Below, piece after piece: positions 51,291 through 59,674 of a stretch of 64,000 nt of DNA. A program made the position numbers and the translations under genes. A model generated the notes under the pieces. It did not search any database. It was not told the DNA's origin and saw only the letters and a list, made by a program, of their open reading frames with translations. Each line of letters opens with the position of its first letter. Position 1 is the first letter of the stretch. Source of the DNA: Propionigenium maris DSM 9537 (GTDB lineage: Bacteria; Fusobacteriota; Fusobacteriia; Fusobacteriales; Fusobacteriaceae); assembly GCF_027925155.1 (NCBI RefSeq), contig NZ_BSDY01000013.1, forward strand, positions 1 through 64,000. The letters run 5' to 3'.

Positions 51291-51584
51291 ATGATGGAAG
51301 TAAAGATGAGTAAGAAGACAGTGAACTATCTAGAGGCTGGTGGATACAGAAGCGTGGTAATTAGTCTGGAAAAAAGTTGTTCATGCGGAGGAAGTAATAT
51401 CACAGGGCTTCATCTGGAGCTTGCGACCGGCAGAGCAGGAGAGAGGGAGGGGTACACCTACCTCAGGGCAGAGGGATTTGATATCCTGGTGGACAGAAGA
51501 TTAAAGTGCAGATCAAAGGTGGCATTTTATCTCAATGAGAGTGGAATAGGAAATATATTTGATATAGAGGGGATAGAACTATGA
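51291..51584 (+). CDS. Small Cys-containing protein, possibly HesB/IscA-like
   Basis: A 97-aa protein starting MMEVKMSKKTVNYLEAGG; GGAAGTG lies five bases upstream. A frame extension to 51162 would start inside repeat copy D, so it is rejected. It contains SCSCGGSN (residues about 27-34) and a C-terminal beta-rich half (GFDILVDRRLKCRSKVAFYL) faintly like A-type Fe-S carriers, but the canonical C-terminal CGC is missing. I do not assign a function. It overlaps the cutA start by four bases, so the two are co-translated. Confidence 0.5.
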   Translation: MMEVKMSKKTVNYLEAGGYRSVVISLEKSCSCGGSNITGLHLELATGRAGEREGYTYLRAEGFDILVDRRLKCRSKVAFYLNESGIGNIFDIEGIEL

Positions 51585-51889
51585 ATATAATGGTATTTAC
51601 AACCTTTAGCAACAAGGAGGAAGCCAGAAGGATAGCGGGGATACTCTTAGAGGAGAAGGCAGCTGCATGCGTGCAATTGAAGGAGATAGAAAGTCTCTAC
51701 ATGTGGAAGGGACATATAGAGGAGGACAGGGAGGTCCAGGGACTTATTAAGACTAGAAGGGAGCTCTTTGGCATAGTAGAAGAGATAATCAAGAGGGAGC
51801 ACTCCTATGAGGTGCCCCAGATTGTGGCAGTGGATATAGAGAGTGGAAGTGAGGCCTACCTTCAGTGGATAGGAGAGGTGACCAGATAG
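51581..51889 (+). CDS. cutA: CutA divalent-cation tolerance protein
   Basis: A 102-aa trimeric ferredoxin-like-fold protein of the CutA1 family. MVFTTFSNKEEARRIAGILLEEKAAACVQL, the YMWKGHIEEDREVQGLIKTR centre and HSYEVPQIVAVDIESGSEAYLQWI are all characteristic. Family members are linked to copper/divalent cation tolerance, though the mechanism is unsettled. It is translationally coupled to the small Cys protein upstream. Confidence 0.93.
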   Translation: MNIMVFTTFSNKEEARRIAGILLEEKAAACVQLKEIESLYMWKGHIEEDREVQGLIKTRRELFGIVEEIIKREHSYEVPQIVAVDIESGSEAYLQWIGEVTR

Positions 51890-51932
51890 CAGAAATACTG
51901 GTATATTAAAGGTTAAATCCCCAAAGAGACGG

Positions 51933-51961
51933 TTGAATTGTAGGAGGGGATAATGTATAAT
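51933..51961 (+). promoter_or_regulatory. Promoter of rpiB
   Basis: TTGAAT and TATAAT with a 17-bp spacer; start near 51968 and about 30 bases of leader containing AGGAGGAAG. Confidence 0.65.
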
Positions 51962-51997
51962 ATATCTAGATTTTATAATGGATTTAGGAGGAAGTAG

Positions 51998-52468
51998 ATG
52001 AAGATAGCACTGGGAGCAGACCACGGAGGATACACACTAAAGGAGCAGATTAAGAAGCACTTAGAGGGGAAGGGGCATGAGGTAGTAGACCTTGGGGCAC
52101 ACTCAACTGAATCTGTGGACTATCCGGAGTTTGGAAGAGCAGTTGGAGAAGCTGTAGTTGAAGGTAAGGCAGACAGAGGAGTAGTTGTGTGCGGTACTGG
52201 AATCGGTATCTCTATCGCTGCAAACAAGGTAAAGGGGGTAAGAGCAGCTCTTTGCACAAATACAACAATGGCTAGACTGACTAGAGAGCACAACGACGCC
52301 AATGTACTGGCTATAGGAGCTAGAATGGTAGGAGACGTGCTGGCACTTGAGATGGTGGATACATTCCTTACAACTGAGTTTGAGGGAGGAAGACACGCAA
52401 ACAGAGTGGCTAAGATAGAGGGAGAAGAGAAGAAGGGCGGATGCAGCTGCGGCGGAAACTGCCACTAA
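51998..52468 (+). CDS. rpiB: Ribose-5-phosphate isomerase B with a Cys-rich tail
   Basis: A 156-aa RpiB/LacAB-family isomerase interconverting ribose-5-phosphate and ribulose-5-phosphate. The ALGADHGGYTLKEQIK start, VVCGTGIGISIAANKVKGVRAALC with the catalytic Cys, and EHNDANVLAIGARMVG are canonical. It has an unusual C-terminal extension ending CSCGGNCH (Cys149, Cys151, Cys155, His156), which looks metal-binding. It precedes a HIT protein by 30 bases. Confidence 0.93.
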   Translation: MKIALGADHGGYTLKEQIKKHLEGKGHEVVDLGAHSTESVDYPEFGRAVGEAVVEGKADRGVVVCGTGIGISIAANKVKGVRAALCTNTTMARLTREHNDANVLAIGARMVGDVLALEMVDTFLTTEFEGGRHANRVAKIEGEEKKGGCSCGGNCH

Positions 52469-52498
52469 GATATATAAGAGATAGAGGAGGAATCATAG

Positions 52499-52843
52499 AT
52501 GTCTACAATTTTTACTAAGATAATAGAAAGAGAGATTCCAGCAAACATCGTATATGAGAATGATAAGGTACTAGCCTTTAAGGATATCAATCCCCAGGCA
52601 CCGATTCATATACTTGTAGTTCCCAAGAAGGAGATCCCTACAGTTAATGATATAAAGGCTGAGGACAGGGAGCTTATCGGAGAGATGTACCTAGCTATAG
52701 GTGAGATCACCAAGGAACTAGGAGTACAGGAGGAAGGATACAGAGTAATCACCAACTGTAACCAGTATGGAGGGCAGGAGGTATTCCACCTACACTTCCA
52801 CATAATGGCTGGAGAACCTCTAGGGCCTATGAGAGCAAGGTAA
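52499..52843 (+). CDS. HIT-family protein (HinT-like)
   Basis: A 114-aa histidine-triad nucleotide-binding protein. The triad HLHFHIM sits near the C-terminus, and the N-terminal CxxC-less start MSTIFTKIIEREIPANIVYEND with AFKDINPQAPIHILVVPKKEI is typical of HinT purine-nucleoside phosphoramidases. It is in one operon with rpiB. RBS GAGGAGGA. A terminator follows. Confidence 0.92.
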   Translation: MSTIFTKIIEREIPANIVYENDKVLAFKDINPQAPIHILVVPKKEIPTVNDIKAEDRELIGEMYLAIGEITKELGVQEEGYRVITNCNQYGGQEVFHLHFHIMAGEPLGPMRAR

Positions 52844-52902
52844 CATGAAGGTGAAGATGAATTTTTTATAGATTTTCATTTTTTGAAACTTAAAAAATTT
52901 TA

Positions 52903-52940
52903 AACCAGAAAAAATCAGGATAGATTTTTTCTGGTTTTTT
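52903..52940. terminator. Bidirectional terminator
   Basis: Stem AACCAGAAAAAATC...GATTTTTTCTGGTT followed by T6, between the HIT gene and the converging hydrolase pseudogene. It overlaps the end of the latter. Confidence 0.85.
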
Positions 52941-54173
52941 ATTTACTTAAATTTTCAGTAATTCTACGAAAAACTTCTACAGTTTCTATGGACCTCTCAG
53001 TTCCATCTAGGTTATAGTCTGTATATGCTGAACTCTTTACTATTACAACTCTGTGCTCGGGATTTACATAGATAAACTGGCTGTAAATTCCTTTTGCAAG
53101 ATTATCTCCCTTTGGTTCCGGAGGAATCCACCAATGAAAACCATAACCAAATGGTGAATCTGAAAGAACGTTTTTCCCTGGCTCTAAGTGAGGTGAATCT
53201 GGAGTAACAGAGGCAGTAATCCAATCTTTCTGAATTATCTGCTCTCCATCCCATAAGCCATTATTTAAATAAAGCATGCCAAACCGGGCATAATCTCTGA
53301 GTACAGCATTAAAACCGCCAAAAGCCAATTCCATTCCTCTGTTATCGAGAAGCCAATAAGCATTGGACTCCATCCCTATTCTTTCCCATATTTTTTCCTG
53401 AAGATAGGTTGTTAAGGACTTACCTGTAGCTTCTCTTATTACCATTCCCAGAACCTGAGTATTTACACTGATATAGTGATTATAAGTTCCCGGTTTTTTT
53501 TCACGGCTCAAAGATGAAACATAAGTATCTAAAGAGGTGTTAAAAGCAATTGCCCTGCCTAAACGGTTGATATCTGAAAAAAATCTCCGTAATCTTCATT
53601 AAAATCTATTCCAGAAGACATCTGGAGAACATCCTTAATAGATACCCCTTCATATCCGCTGCCATGCAGGGAAGGAACATATTTTGTAACCGGCTCGGAA
53701 ATATCTTTTATATAGCCTTCCTCCACAGCGATTCCTATCAACGCTGAAATAATTGATTTTACAACCGACCAGGAAATTACTTTAGTATCGGCACTATTCC
53801 CGTTATAATTTTTTTCAAAGGTGATCTTTCCATCTTTAATTACTATTAGCCCTGTTGTCTGCGTGTCTTTAAGAAATCCATTAACACTCCTTATCTCACC
53901 TAAGTATCTATATGTATCAGGAAGTTCAATAAGATCATACTCAAAGCGATGAATCGATTGTCCACGATAAACAGTTGACGTATCAAAATATCTGTCCATA
54001 TTTCTAAAATTATCCACTATCTTATCTGAGTTAAACAGTGTGACTACACGATAGACGCGAATAATTTTTTTGTAAAATAATATAGATAGGATAAGAACGA
54101 CTCCTATGATAATTAAAATCATTTTCTTATCTATTCTTCCTATTCTATTACTTTTAAATTTTCTCTCTTTCAT
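52939..54173 (-). pseudogene. Beta-lactamase-family serine hydrolase, frameshifted
   Basis: Two overlapping-phase parts (53559-54173 and 52939 to about 53580) form one class C-like beta-lactamase-family protein of about 410 aa. The N-terminus is a basic segment plus one membrane span (MILIIIGVVLILSILFY). The nucleophile motif is Ser136-Val-Val-Lys139, and YISVN is the Tyr-x-Asn-like motif in the second part. A run of seven A (53577-53583) marks the break: adding one base restores continuous reading through DFFSDINRLGRAIAF. It is either a true frameshift, a phase-variable tract or a sequencing error. Such proteins are usually esterases or peptidases rather than resistance enzymes. Confidence 0.8.
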
Positions 54174-54285
54174 AAGTTTTCTCCGGCTTACCTTTATTAA
54201 TCAAGCTTTATAAATGTATTAGAGGATTTAAGGTTCTATCCTTTAATAGATTATTAGAGACTAAACCTATCAGGGAGGTATTCAT

Positions 54286-55461
54286 ATGCGCTGGAAAATT
54301 AGCTTTCTTAATATACTGCTGCTTATTTCATTTTTTACAGGATGTTCCACCGATAACCAAGAATTTTTTGAGGCAGAAAATTATTTTTCCAGCAGCTATG
54401 CAGAAGCCCGGAGGAAGTTTATAGGTGTATCTCTTGGATCTGGCGCCCATATAGAAAGCTTAGAAAATCCAAATAAGGGTCCTAGCGGCGAACTACTCTA
54501 TACAGACATTGCTTTGTTTGAATCTGAGAAGGCAAAAAATATCCTTGTTTTAATATCGGGTACCCATGGAGTAGAGGGTTTTGCCGGTTCCGGCATTCAG
54601 ATTGGCCTCCTAGAGGAAGGGATAATTTCAGAATTACCTCCCGATACAAGTTTACTTATGATCCATGCATTAAACCCATACGGGTTTTCCCATATACGTA
54701 GGTTTGATGAGAATAATATTGACCCAAACCGTAATTTTGTAGACCATTCAGAGGATCCACGTGAAAATAAAGGTTACGAAGTCCTTAAAGACTCCATTTC
54801 TCCAGAGTCTGTCTCCTTTTTTACAAATATAAAATCTTTATTCAGATTAATGGGATATGGTTTGAAAAACAGAAGCATGTCCAAGCTAAAGGTTGCAATA
54901 AGTAGAGGACAGTATACAGATCCTGACGGTCTTTTTTATGGGGGAAGGTTTAAAGGGTGGGTACATAATACAATAGAGTATATAACTCAGAAATACCTTT
55001 TCCAGGCTGAACGTGTTATTGTTTTAGATTTTCATACTGGTCTGGGAGATTATGGAAGTTGTGAAATCATAACAAATGAAAAGGAGAATTCAGAAGTCTA
55101 TATACGTGCTAAAAAGATCTGGGGAAACAAGGTCAAAACTACCTATTCTGAAGATTCTGTTTCTATACACATAGCCAGCTCTCTTAAGCTTGCTCTTCCA
55201 AGTATGCTGTCAAATAAGGTTGAAGTCACTGTGGTAAGCCCTGAATTTGGAACTTTATCCCCTTTAAAGGTTTTTTGGGCCCTCAGATCAGAAAACTGGC
55301 TCCATCACCATGGAAGTAAAGATCATCCAAAAGCCAAGAAGATTAAAAGCAGGCTGTTACAGGCCTTTTACCCCGATGATTCTGATTGGAAAGTTAGTGT
55401 CTGGAAGCAAGGAAGGGACATTGTAAAGGAAGCATTAAGTAGTTTGGACATTAAAAATTAA
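54286..55461 (+). CDS. DUF2817 (M14-like zinc peptidase) lipoprotein
   Basis: A 391-aa envelope protein with a signal peptide and lipobox SFFTGC (Cys20). The DUF2817 domain has GTHGVEGFAGS (metal His94 and Glu97), the substrate-side NPYGFSHIRRFDENNIDPNRNF and the third-ligand region VLDFHTGLGDYG (about 246-257), as in M14-related carboxypeptidases. It probably hydrolyses peptides or amides outside the inner membrane. It is divergent from the frameshifted hydrolase and ends with its own terminator. RBS AGGGAGG. Confidence 0.88.
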   Translation: MRWKISFLNILLLISFFTGCSTDNQEFFEAENYFSSSYAEARRKFIGVSLGSGAHIESLENPNKGPSGELLYTDIALFESEKAKNILVLISGTHGVEGFAGSGIQIGLLEEGIISELPPDTSLLMIHALNPYGFSHIRRFDENNIDPNRNFVDHSEDPRENKGYEVLKDSISPESVSFFTNIKSLFRLMGYGLKNRSMSKLKVAISRGQYTDPDGLFYGGRFKGWVHNTIEYITQKYLFQAERVIVLDFHTGLGDYGSCEIITNEKENSEVYIRAKKIWGNKVKTTYSEDSVSIHIASSLKLALPSMLSNKVEVTVVSPEFGTLSPLKVFWALRSENWLHHHGSKDHPKAKKIKSRLLQAFYPDDSDWKVSVWKQGRDIVKEALSSLDIKN

Positions 55462-55503
55462 AATTGGCAGCCAATGGCTATACTTATCAAGCTAATAAAT
55501 CTC

Positions 55504-55533
55504 AAAGACCATAGTAATTATAACTGTGGTCTT
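55504..55533 (+). terminator. Intrinsic terminator after the DUF2817 gene
   Basis: Stem AAAGACCATAG...CTGTGGTCTTT followed by GCTTAG; the T-run is within the stem's 3' arm. Confidence 0.65.
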
Positions 55534-55586
55534 TGCTTAGTGGAAAGTAGAAAGCCTGGCGACTTGCTAGAATAAAAAATTGGAAT

Positions 55587-55619
55587 AAAAAAAGCACATA
55601 GGATTGCTTTCCTATGTGC
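55587..55619 (-). terminator. Intrinsic terminator after the BCCT gene
   Basis: Minus-strand stem GCACATAGGA-aagca-TCCTATGTGC followed by T7. Confidence 0.88.
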
Positions 55620-55723
55620 CCTCTTAATTACTGTCTCTTGCTGACTTTCTTATGAAATTGATGGTTTACCAAAAATTTTAAACAGACTCTATACAAAACT
55701 TGAAAAAAGGTCAGGAGAATTCT

Positions 55724-57406
55724 TTAGTCTATATTTAACCTCGATTTTACCTTTTCGTCATTTTCGAAAGCACCCCTTATCTTTTCATTAAATAGGGTTA
55801 CCGCCATCTTGTCTTCCCTGTATTCCTTAAGTTTTTTAAGATCTTTTCTCAGTCCAACATGAAGACTGTAGCTCATAAGTAATAATATAATTGCAAACGG
55901 GAAGCCAGATGCTACAACTCCTGCCTGTAGTGCATATAGAGCATTATTTCCACCTAACAACAGAAGGGCAATAGCTATCGTTCCCTCCATGGAAGCCCAA
56001 AACACCCTCTGTGGTATGGGAGAATCCAGCTTTCCTCCAGAAGTTAAATTATCTACAACAAGTGATCCTGAATCTGAAGACGTTACGAAAAAAGAGATTA
56101 TAAGGAATGTTCCCATGGCAGACATTATAGTTTTCAGTACTCCAGGTATCTGCATCCCGTTAATCATAGCAAAAAGTGCTGTAGATGTATTGGAATTTAC
56201 AGCCTCATAGACCTGCCCACCTGTAGCAGCATCCTGATATAGTGCCGTAGCTCCAAATGTTGACATCCAGACAAAAGTCAGAAGGACAGGAATTACTAAG
56301 ATTGCAGTAACAAATTCTCTGACACTTCTACCTTTGGAAATTCTGGCAATGAACATCCCTACAAATGGAGACCAAGATATCCACCAAGCCCAGTAGAATA
56401 CTGTCCAAGATCCCTGCCATGAGTTTCCGTTTTCACTGAAAAAACTAAGGGTAACAAAGTTATTTAAATAGTATCCCAAACCGTTATTAAATGACCTCAA
56501 TATATAAAGTGTGGGCCCTAAAACTAATACCAATAAAAGAAAGACTCCTGCTACCCTCATATTCAATTCAGAGAGTATTCTTACCCCTTTACCAATTCCT
56601 GAAACAACAGATAGGGTTGCAATTAAAGTTATGATAATTATTATCCCTACCTGAATATTTGTACTTTGAGGAACACCAAATAAATAGTTTAATCCGGCAT
56701 TTATCTGCTGAGCTCCAAGTCCTAAGGAGATGGCCAATCCAAACAGACAAGAAATTACAGCACTAATATCTATTATATCTCCGATCTTTCCAAAAACCTT
56801 ATCCTTAAAAATAGGATAAAAAACAGATCTCAATGAGAGAGGAAGCCCTCTGTTATATGCAAAAAATGCAAGGGCTAAAGCTATAAGTGCATAGATCCCC
56901 CATCCATGAAATCCCCAGTGTAAAAAGGTTATAGCCAGAGCTTCAGTGGGTGAAGAGCCTCCAGTCATAGGGAGAACACTATTTGCGTGAAATATAGGTT
57001 CTGCCACACCAAAGAACAGTAAACCAATACCCATTCCGGCTCCCATCAGCATAGAATACCATGAGAAATTTGAAAATTCCGGCTTCGCTTCTGGTCCTCC
57101 CAGTCTTATTTCCCCCAGTTTGCTGCACATGAGGTAGATTGGAAAGACCAAAAAGAAGTTAGCACTTAATATAAAAAACCAGTTGAAGTTCCCTGTGATC
57201 TTATCCTTTAAACCTCTCAACATAACATTAGCATACTCTGGATTATAAAGTGTCAACCCAATGAGCAACAAAACAAAAGTTCCAGATATCAGAGATACCT
57301 CTGGATGAAAATCAAATCCATATTTGTTAAAATTTCTCTCGTGCAGCTTATCTGTTTTCCCCTTAAACCTATCGGTTTCGAATTTCGGTTTTTTTAATTT
57401 AACCAT
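55724..57406 (-). CDS. BCCT-family betaine/carnitine/choline transporter
   Basis: A 560-aa inner-membrane symporter with twelve predicted helices. Signatures include MGAGMGIGLLFFGVAEPIFH in TM3 and the aromatic box stretch FYWAWWISWSPFVGMFIARIS in TM8. It would import a quaternary ammonium compound such as glycine betaine by Na+ or H+ symport, as an osmolyte or as a substrate. A hairpin with a T-run ends just before its RBS AGGAGGAG, so expression may be attenuated. The short C-terminal tail has charged residues typical of osmosensing members. Confidence 0.92.
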   Translation of the reverse strand: MVKLKKPKFETDRFKGKTDKLHERNFNKYGFDFHPEVSLISGTFVLLLIGLTLYNPEYANVMLRGLKDKITGNFNWFFILSANFFLVFPIYLMCSKLGEIRLGGPEAKPEFSNFSWYSMLMGAGMGIGLLFFGVAEPIFHANSVLPMTGGSSPTEALAITFLHWGFHGWGIYALIALALAFFAYNRGLPLSLRSVFYPIFKDKVFGKIGDIIDISAVISCLFGLAISLGLGAQQINAGLNYLFGVPQSTNIQVGIIIIITLIATLSVVSGIGKGVRILSELNMRVAGVFLLLVLVLGPTLYILRSFNNGLGYYLNNFVTLSFFSENGNSWQGSWTVFYWAWWISWSPFVGMFIARISKGRSVREFVTAILVIPVLLTFVWMSTFGATALYQDAATGGQVYEAVNSNTSTALFAMINGMQIPGVLKTIMSAMGTFLIISFFVTSSDSGSLVVDNLTSGGKLDSPIPQRVFWASMEGTIAIALLLLGGNNALYALQAGVVASGFPFAIILLLMSYSLHVGLRKDLKKLKEYREDKMAVTLFNEKIRGAFENDEKVKSRLNID

Positions 57407-57423
57407 ACAACTCCTCCTTAAAA

Positions 57424-57475
57424 ATAAAAAAACACTCCAACTCTATTATCGGTTGATAATAGAGTTAGAGTGTTT
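57424..57475 (-). terminator. Attenuator-like hairpin in the BCCT leader
   Basis: Minus-strand arms AAACACTCTAACTCTATTATC and GATAATAGAGTTGGAGTGTTT pair over about 21 positions with one mismatch and are followed by TTTTATTTTT and then AAGGAGGAG and the start codon. A terminator directly before the RBS suggests conditional expression. Confidence 0.75.
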
Positions 57476-58108
57476 AAGTTTCGCCATAGTGACTCACTTT
57501 ATACCATTAAAAATAGTATAATTCATTGCCTGAAATCCAGACCCTGAATAAACCCCAGTTCTATAAGATGTTTTTCAGCCATGCTTTCCTTCTTTCGGCC
57601 AGTTTGAATCCCCACTACCAATAGCATTGAAGACCTTACCAGTCAAGTACTCACTTGATTTACTTTACATTTGAATTTTTTCGCACATGTTTATTTTCCA
57701 CATAAATATGTTAACACAAATATTTATTTATGTCAAATATGTTCTAAAATAAATCAATATCAAATAAAGAGAGATAAGTTTTTAAAAGTTAGCAAAAGAG
57801 TATTTAGAGAAAGAAGGGCTTATATTCCCGTCTGAAACTTTAATCTTTGCAACAGTTTGTGGCTTAAAAGATTTATTTAATTATAGCAGAGTCTATCCCG
57901 AGAACTTGCTGTAATGCCATCCTTTATTATATTAATGCCAAGGCTACAGTTTTTGTAGTCCTGGAGTTCACAGGTAAGGTTTGGGGACCGAACCCATGCA
58001 GAATCATGGGAATCTATAATTCAACAATTAACAAAATTATAGATAATTCTCCTTCTATTCTTAAATGTTTTTAACAAACAAAAGATCTTCCAGAAGCAAT
58101 ACGAGGGT
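57476..58108. other. Long leader/intergenic region upstream of the BCCT gene
   Basis: On the minus strand it holds a palindrome CAAGT-GAGT-ACTTG near 57645, a coding-like stretch read from about 57655 to 57493 (GKVFNAIGSGDSNWPKEG, one TGA, then KTSYRTGVYSGSGFQAMNY) that may be a gene remnant, and a hairpin near 57940-57970. I identify no named gene or RNA. Confidence 0.35.
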
Positions 58109-58762
58109 TTAGTAGTTCATTATCCTTTCTTTAGCCCCATTAATATCTACTACAGTTAAAGTCTTTCCACTTTTCTTAATAAGATTTTCATCCTGGAGCT
58201 TTTTTATAATTCTCTGAAGGGTCCGTATATCAATATGTATAAGGAGTGCTAATTCTTCTGTAGAATTATAGTGAATAGATCCTCCACTAGATATTAAATA
58301 ATTAATAAAATACTGCTCATTTGAATATGAAACCTTAGCTGCGTAAGCTTTGAATAATCGAAGGATATTTTTAGACATGTTAATTATCATCTCCTCATAG
58401 ATAGATAGGATGAATTTTATGTCCGCTTTATTCAGAAGTTTCTGTATAGGTATTTCAAGAAGAGTAGTAGAAGTCCTCCCCTCTATAACACTATCGAGAC
58501 CTTCCTCCTGAAGGATTTAAAACCTTCCTAAAGAATCCCCCTGACTAAACGTCATATTAAATTCCATGTTATTTTCTAAAAAGATAGAGACTTTGATATC
58601 TCCATCCTCTATAAAATAGATACATTCTGGTTTAGGAATGAAAACCTCTCCTGCTGATATCCGGTGTAGATAAAAGAAGTTGTTAAGACCTTTGGAAGAA
58701 ATTTGATTTAATTCATTACTTGTAAGTTTTGGAAGTATTTTAGCTATTTTCTTTATGTCCAT
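58109..58762 (-). pseudogene. Crp/Fnr-family regulator paralog with in-frame stop
   Basis: A 217-codon frame whose layout matches the intact regulator at 44209-44859 throughout. It has the beta-roll sensor (ISAGEVFIPKPECIYFIEDGD) and the winged helix (YFINYLISSGGSIHYNSTEELALLIHIDIRTLQRIIKKL). A TAA at 58517-58519 interrupts it after GDSLGRF; reading continues in the same frame with ILQEEGLDS. The paralog has Glu at the equivalent place (GHLELL), so a single GAA to TAA change explains the stop. Confidence 0.85.
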
Positions 58763-58975
58763 TTTACATTGTATGATATTTATATAACACCATACTCCTC
58801 CTTTTACTATTAGTCTTTAATGTCTAGAGGCCAGTCATAAGTACCTCATTATTATTAACTTCAAACAAATATATTTATATAATTTGTATTACTCTATAAT
58901 ATGGAAGATTCCTTTACTTTCTATCCTTCTTTTTATACTCTTAAAATACAGAAAAAACTACACACCTCCTAAAAT

Positions 58976-59281
58976 TTAAAAGCAAAGGATTTTATTTGCC
59001 GGGACATACTTATAATCCTTATAGCTTACTCTAAATAATACCGCATAAAATAGTGGTACTACTCCCAAAGTAAGAGTTCTTCCGAATATAAGTGCTACTG
59101 CCAGTGGTGCAAATAGTGTTCCACCAAAGAAACATAGTGGCAGCAGCCCACAAAGAGCTGTTATTGTAGTCAGAAGTATAGGTCTCATTCTTCTCTGGCA
59201 TGCTTCTATTACAGATGCCTGAGGTGTTCTCCCAAACTCTGTTAGCTGGAGATCTATACTACCGATGATTAGAGTTACTCT
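58976..59281 (-). pseudogene. RND efflux pump, C-terminal remnant
   Basis: Only the last part of an AcrB-type pump remains: GRTPQASVIEACQRRMRPILLTTITALCGLLPLCFFGG and LFAPLAVALIFGRTLTLGVVPLFYAVLFR, which match the final membrane helices. The remaining thousand residues are missing. The fragment begins abruptly at the end of a 93-aa open frame, indicating a deletion junction near 59280. Confidence 0.75.
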
Positions 59282-59556
59282 ATTAGATGAATAAAATCTT
59301 TAAATCCCACTTCTGAAGGGGTATTCTTCACACTGTGAACGCCCTCTATAGAGAAAGGGGGGCAGCTGTAATGAATCTCAGCTATAGATTCCTCCAGAAA
59401 ATTTATTGAGTAACAAACTTCTTTTGACAGTATTTTTTTAACCTTATCTGGGTTAAATTTAAAATCGGACCCGCAGCTTATGATAATATAGGATCTCCCC
59501 AAAATAAGTGAACTGCTTAATTCGCCATTATTTAATATGTAGTAGGGTTTAGCCAT
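59275..59556 (-). CDS. Hypothetical protein, 93 aa
   Basis: I do not recognise this protein. It starts MAKPYYILNNGELSSSL, has a hydrophobic stretch (LILGRSYIIIS) and three Cys, and ends FKDFIHLIE at the junction with the RND remnant. RBS AAGGAGAA. It may be an intact small gene or the N-terminal part of a truncated one, since its stop codon lies exactly at the deletion junction. Confidence 0.4.
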   Translation of the reverse strand: MAKPYYILNNGELSSSLILGRSYIIISCGSDFKFNPDKVKKILSKEVCYSINFLEESIAEIHYSCPPFSIEGVHSVKNTPSEVGFKDFIHLIE

Positions 59557-59674
59557 AACTTATTCTCCTTTAAAATAATAATAATTTTTACTAAATCTAT
59601 AAAGTGGTTTAGAATACAAGACCTTCTATTCACCCCTAAGGACCAATAGTCTGAAAAGCCAGGTGCAGCACCAC

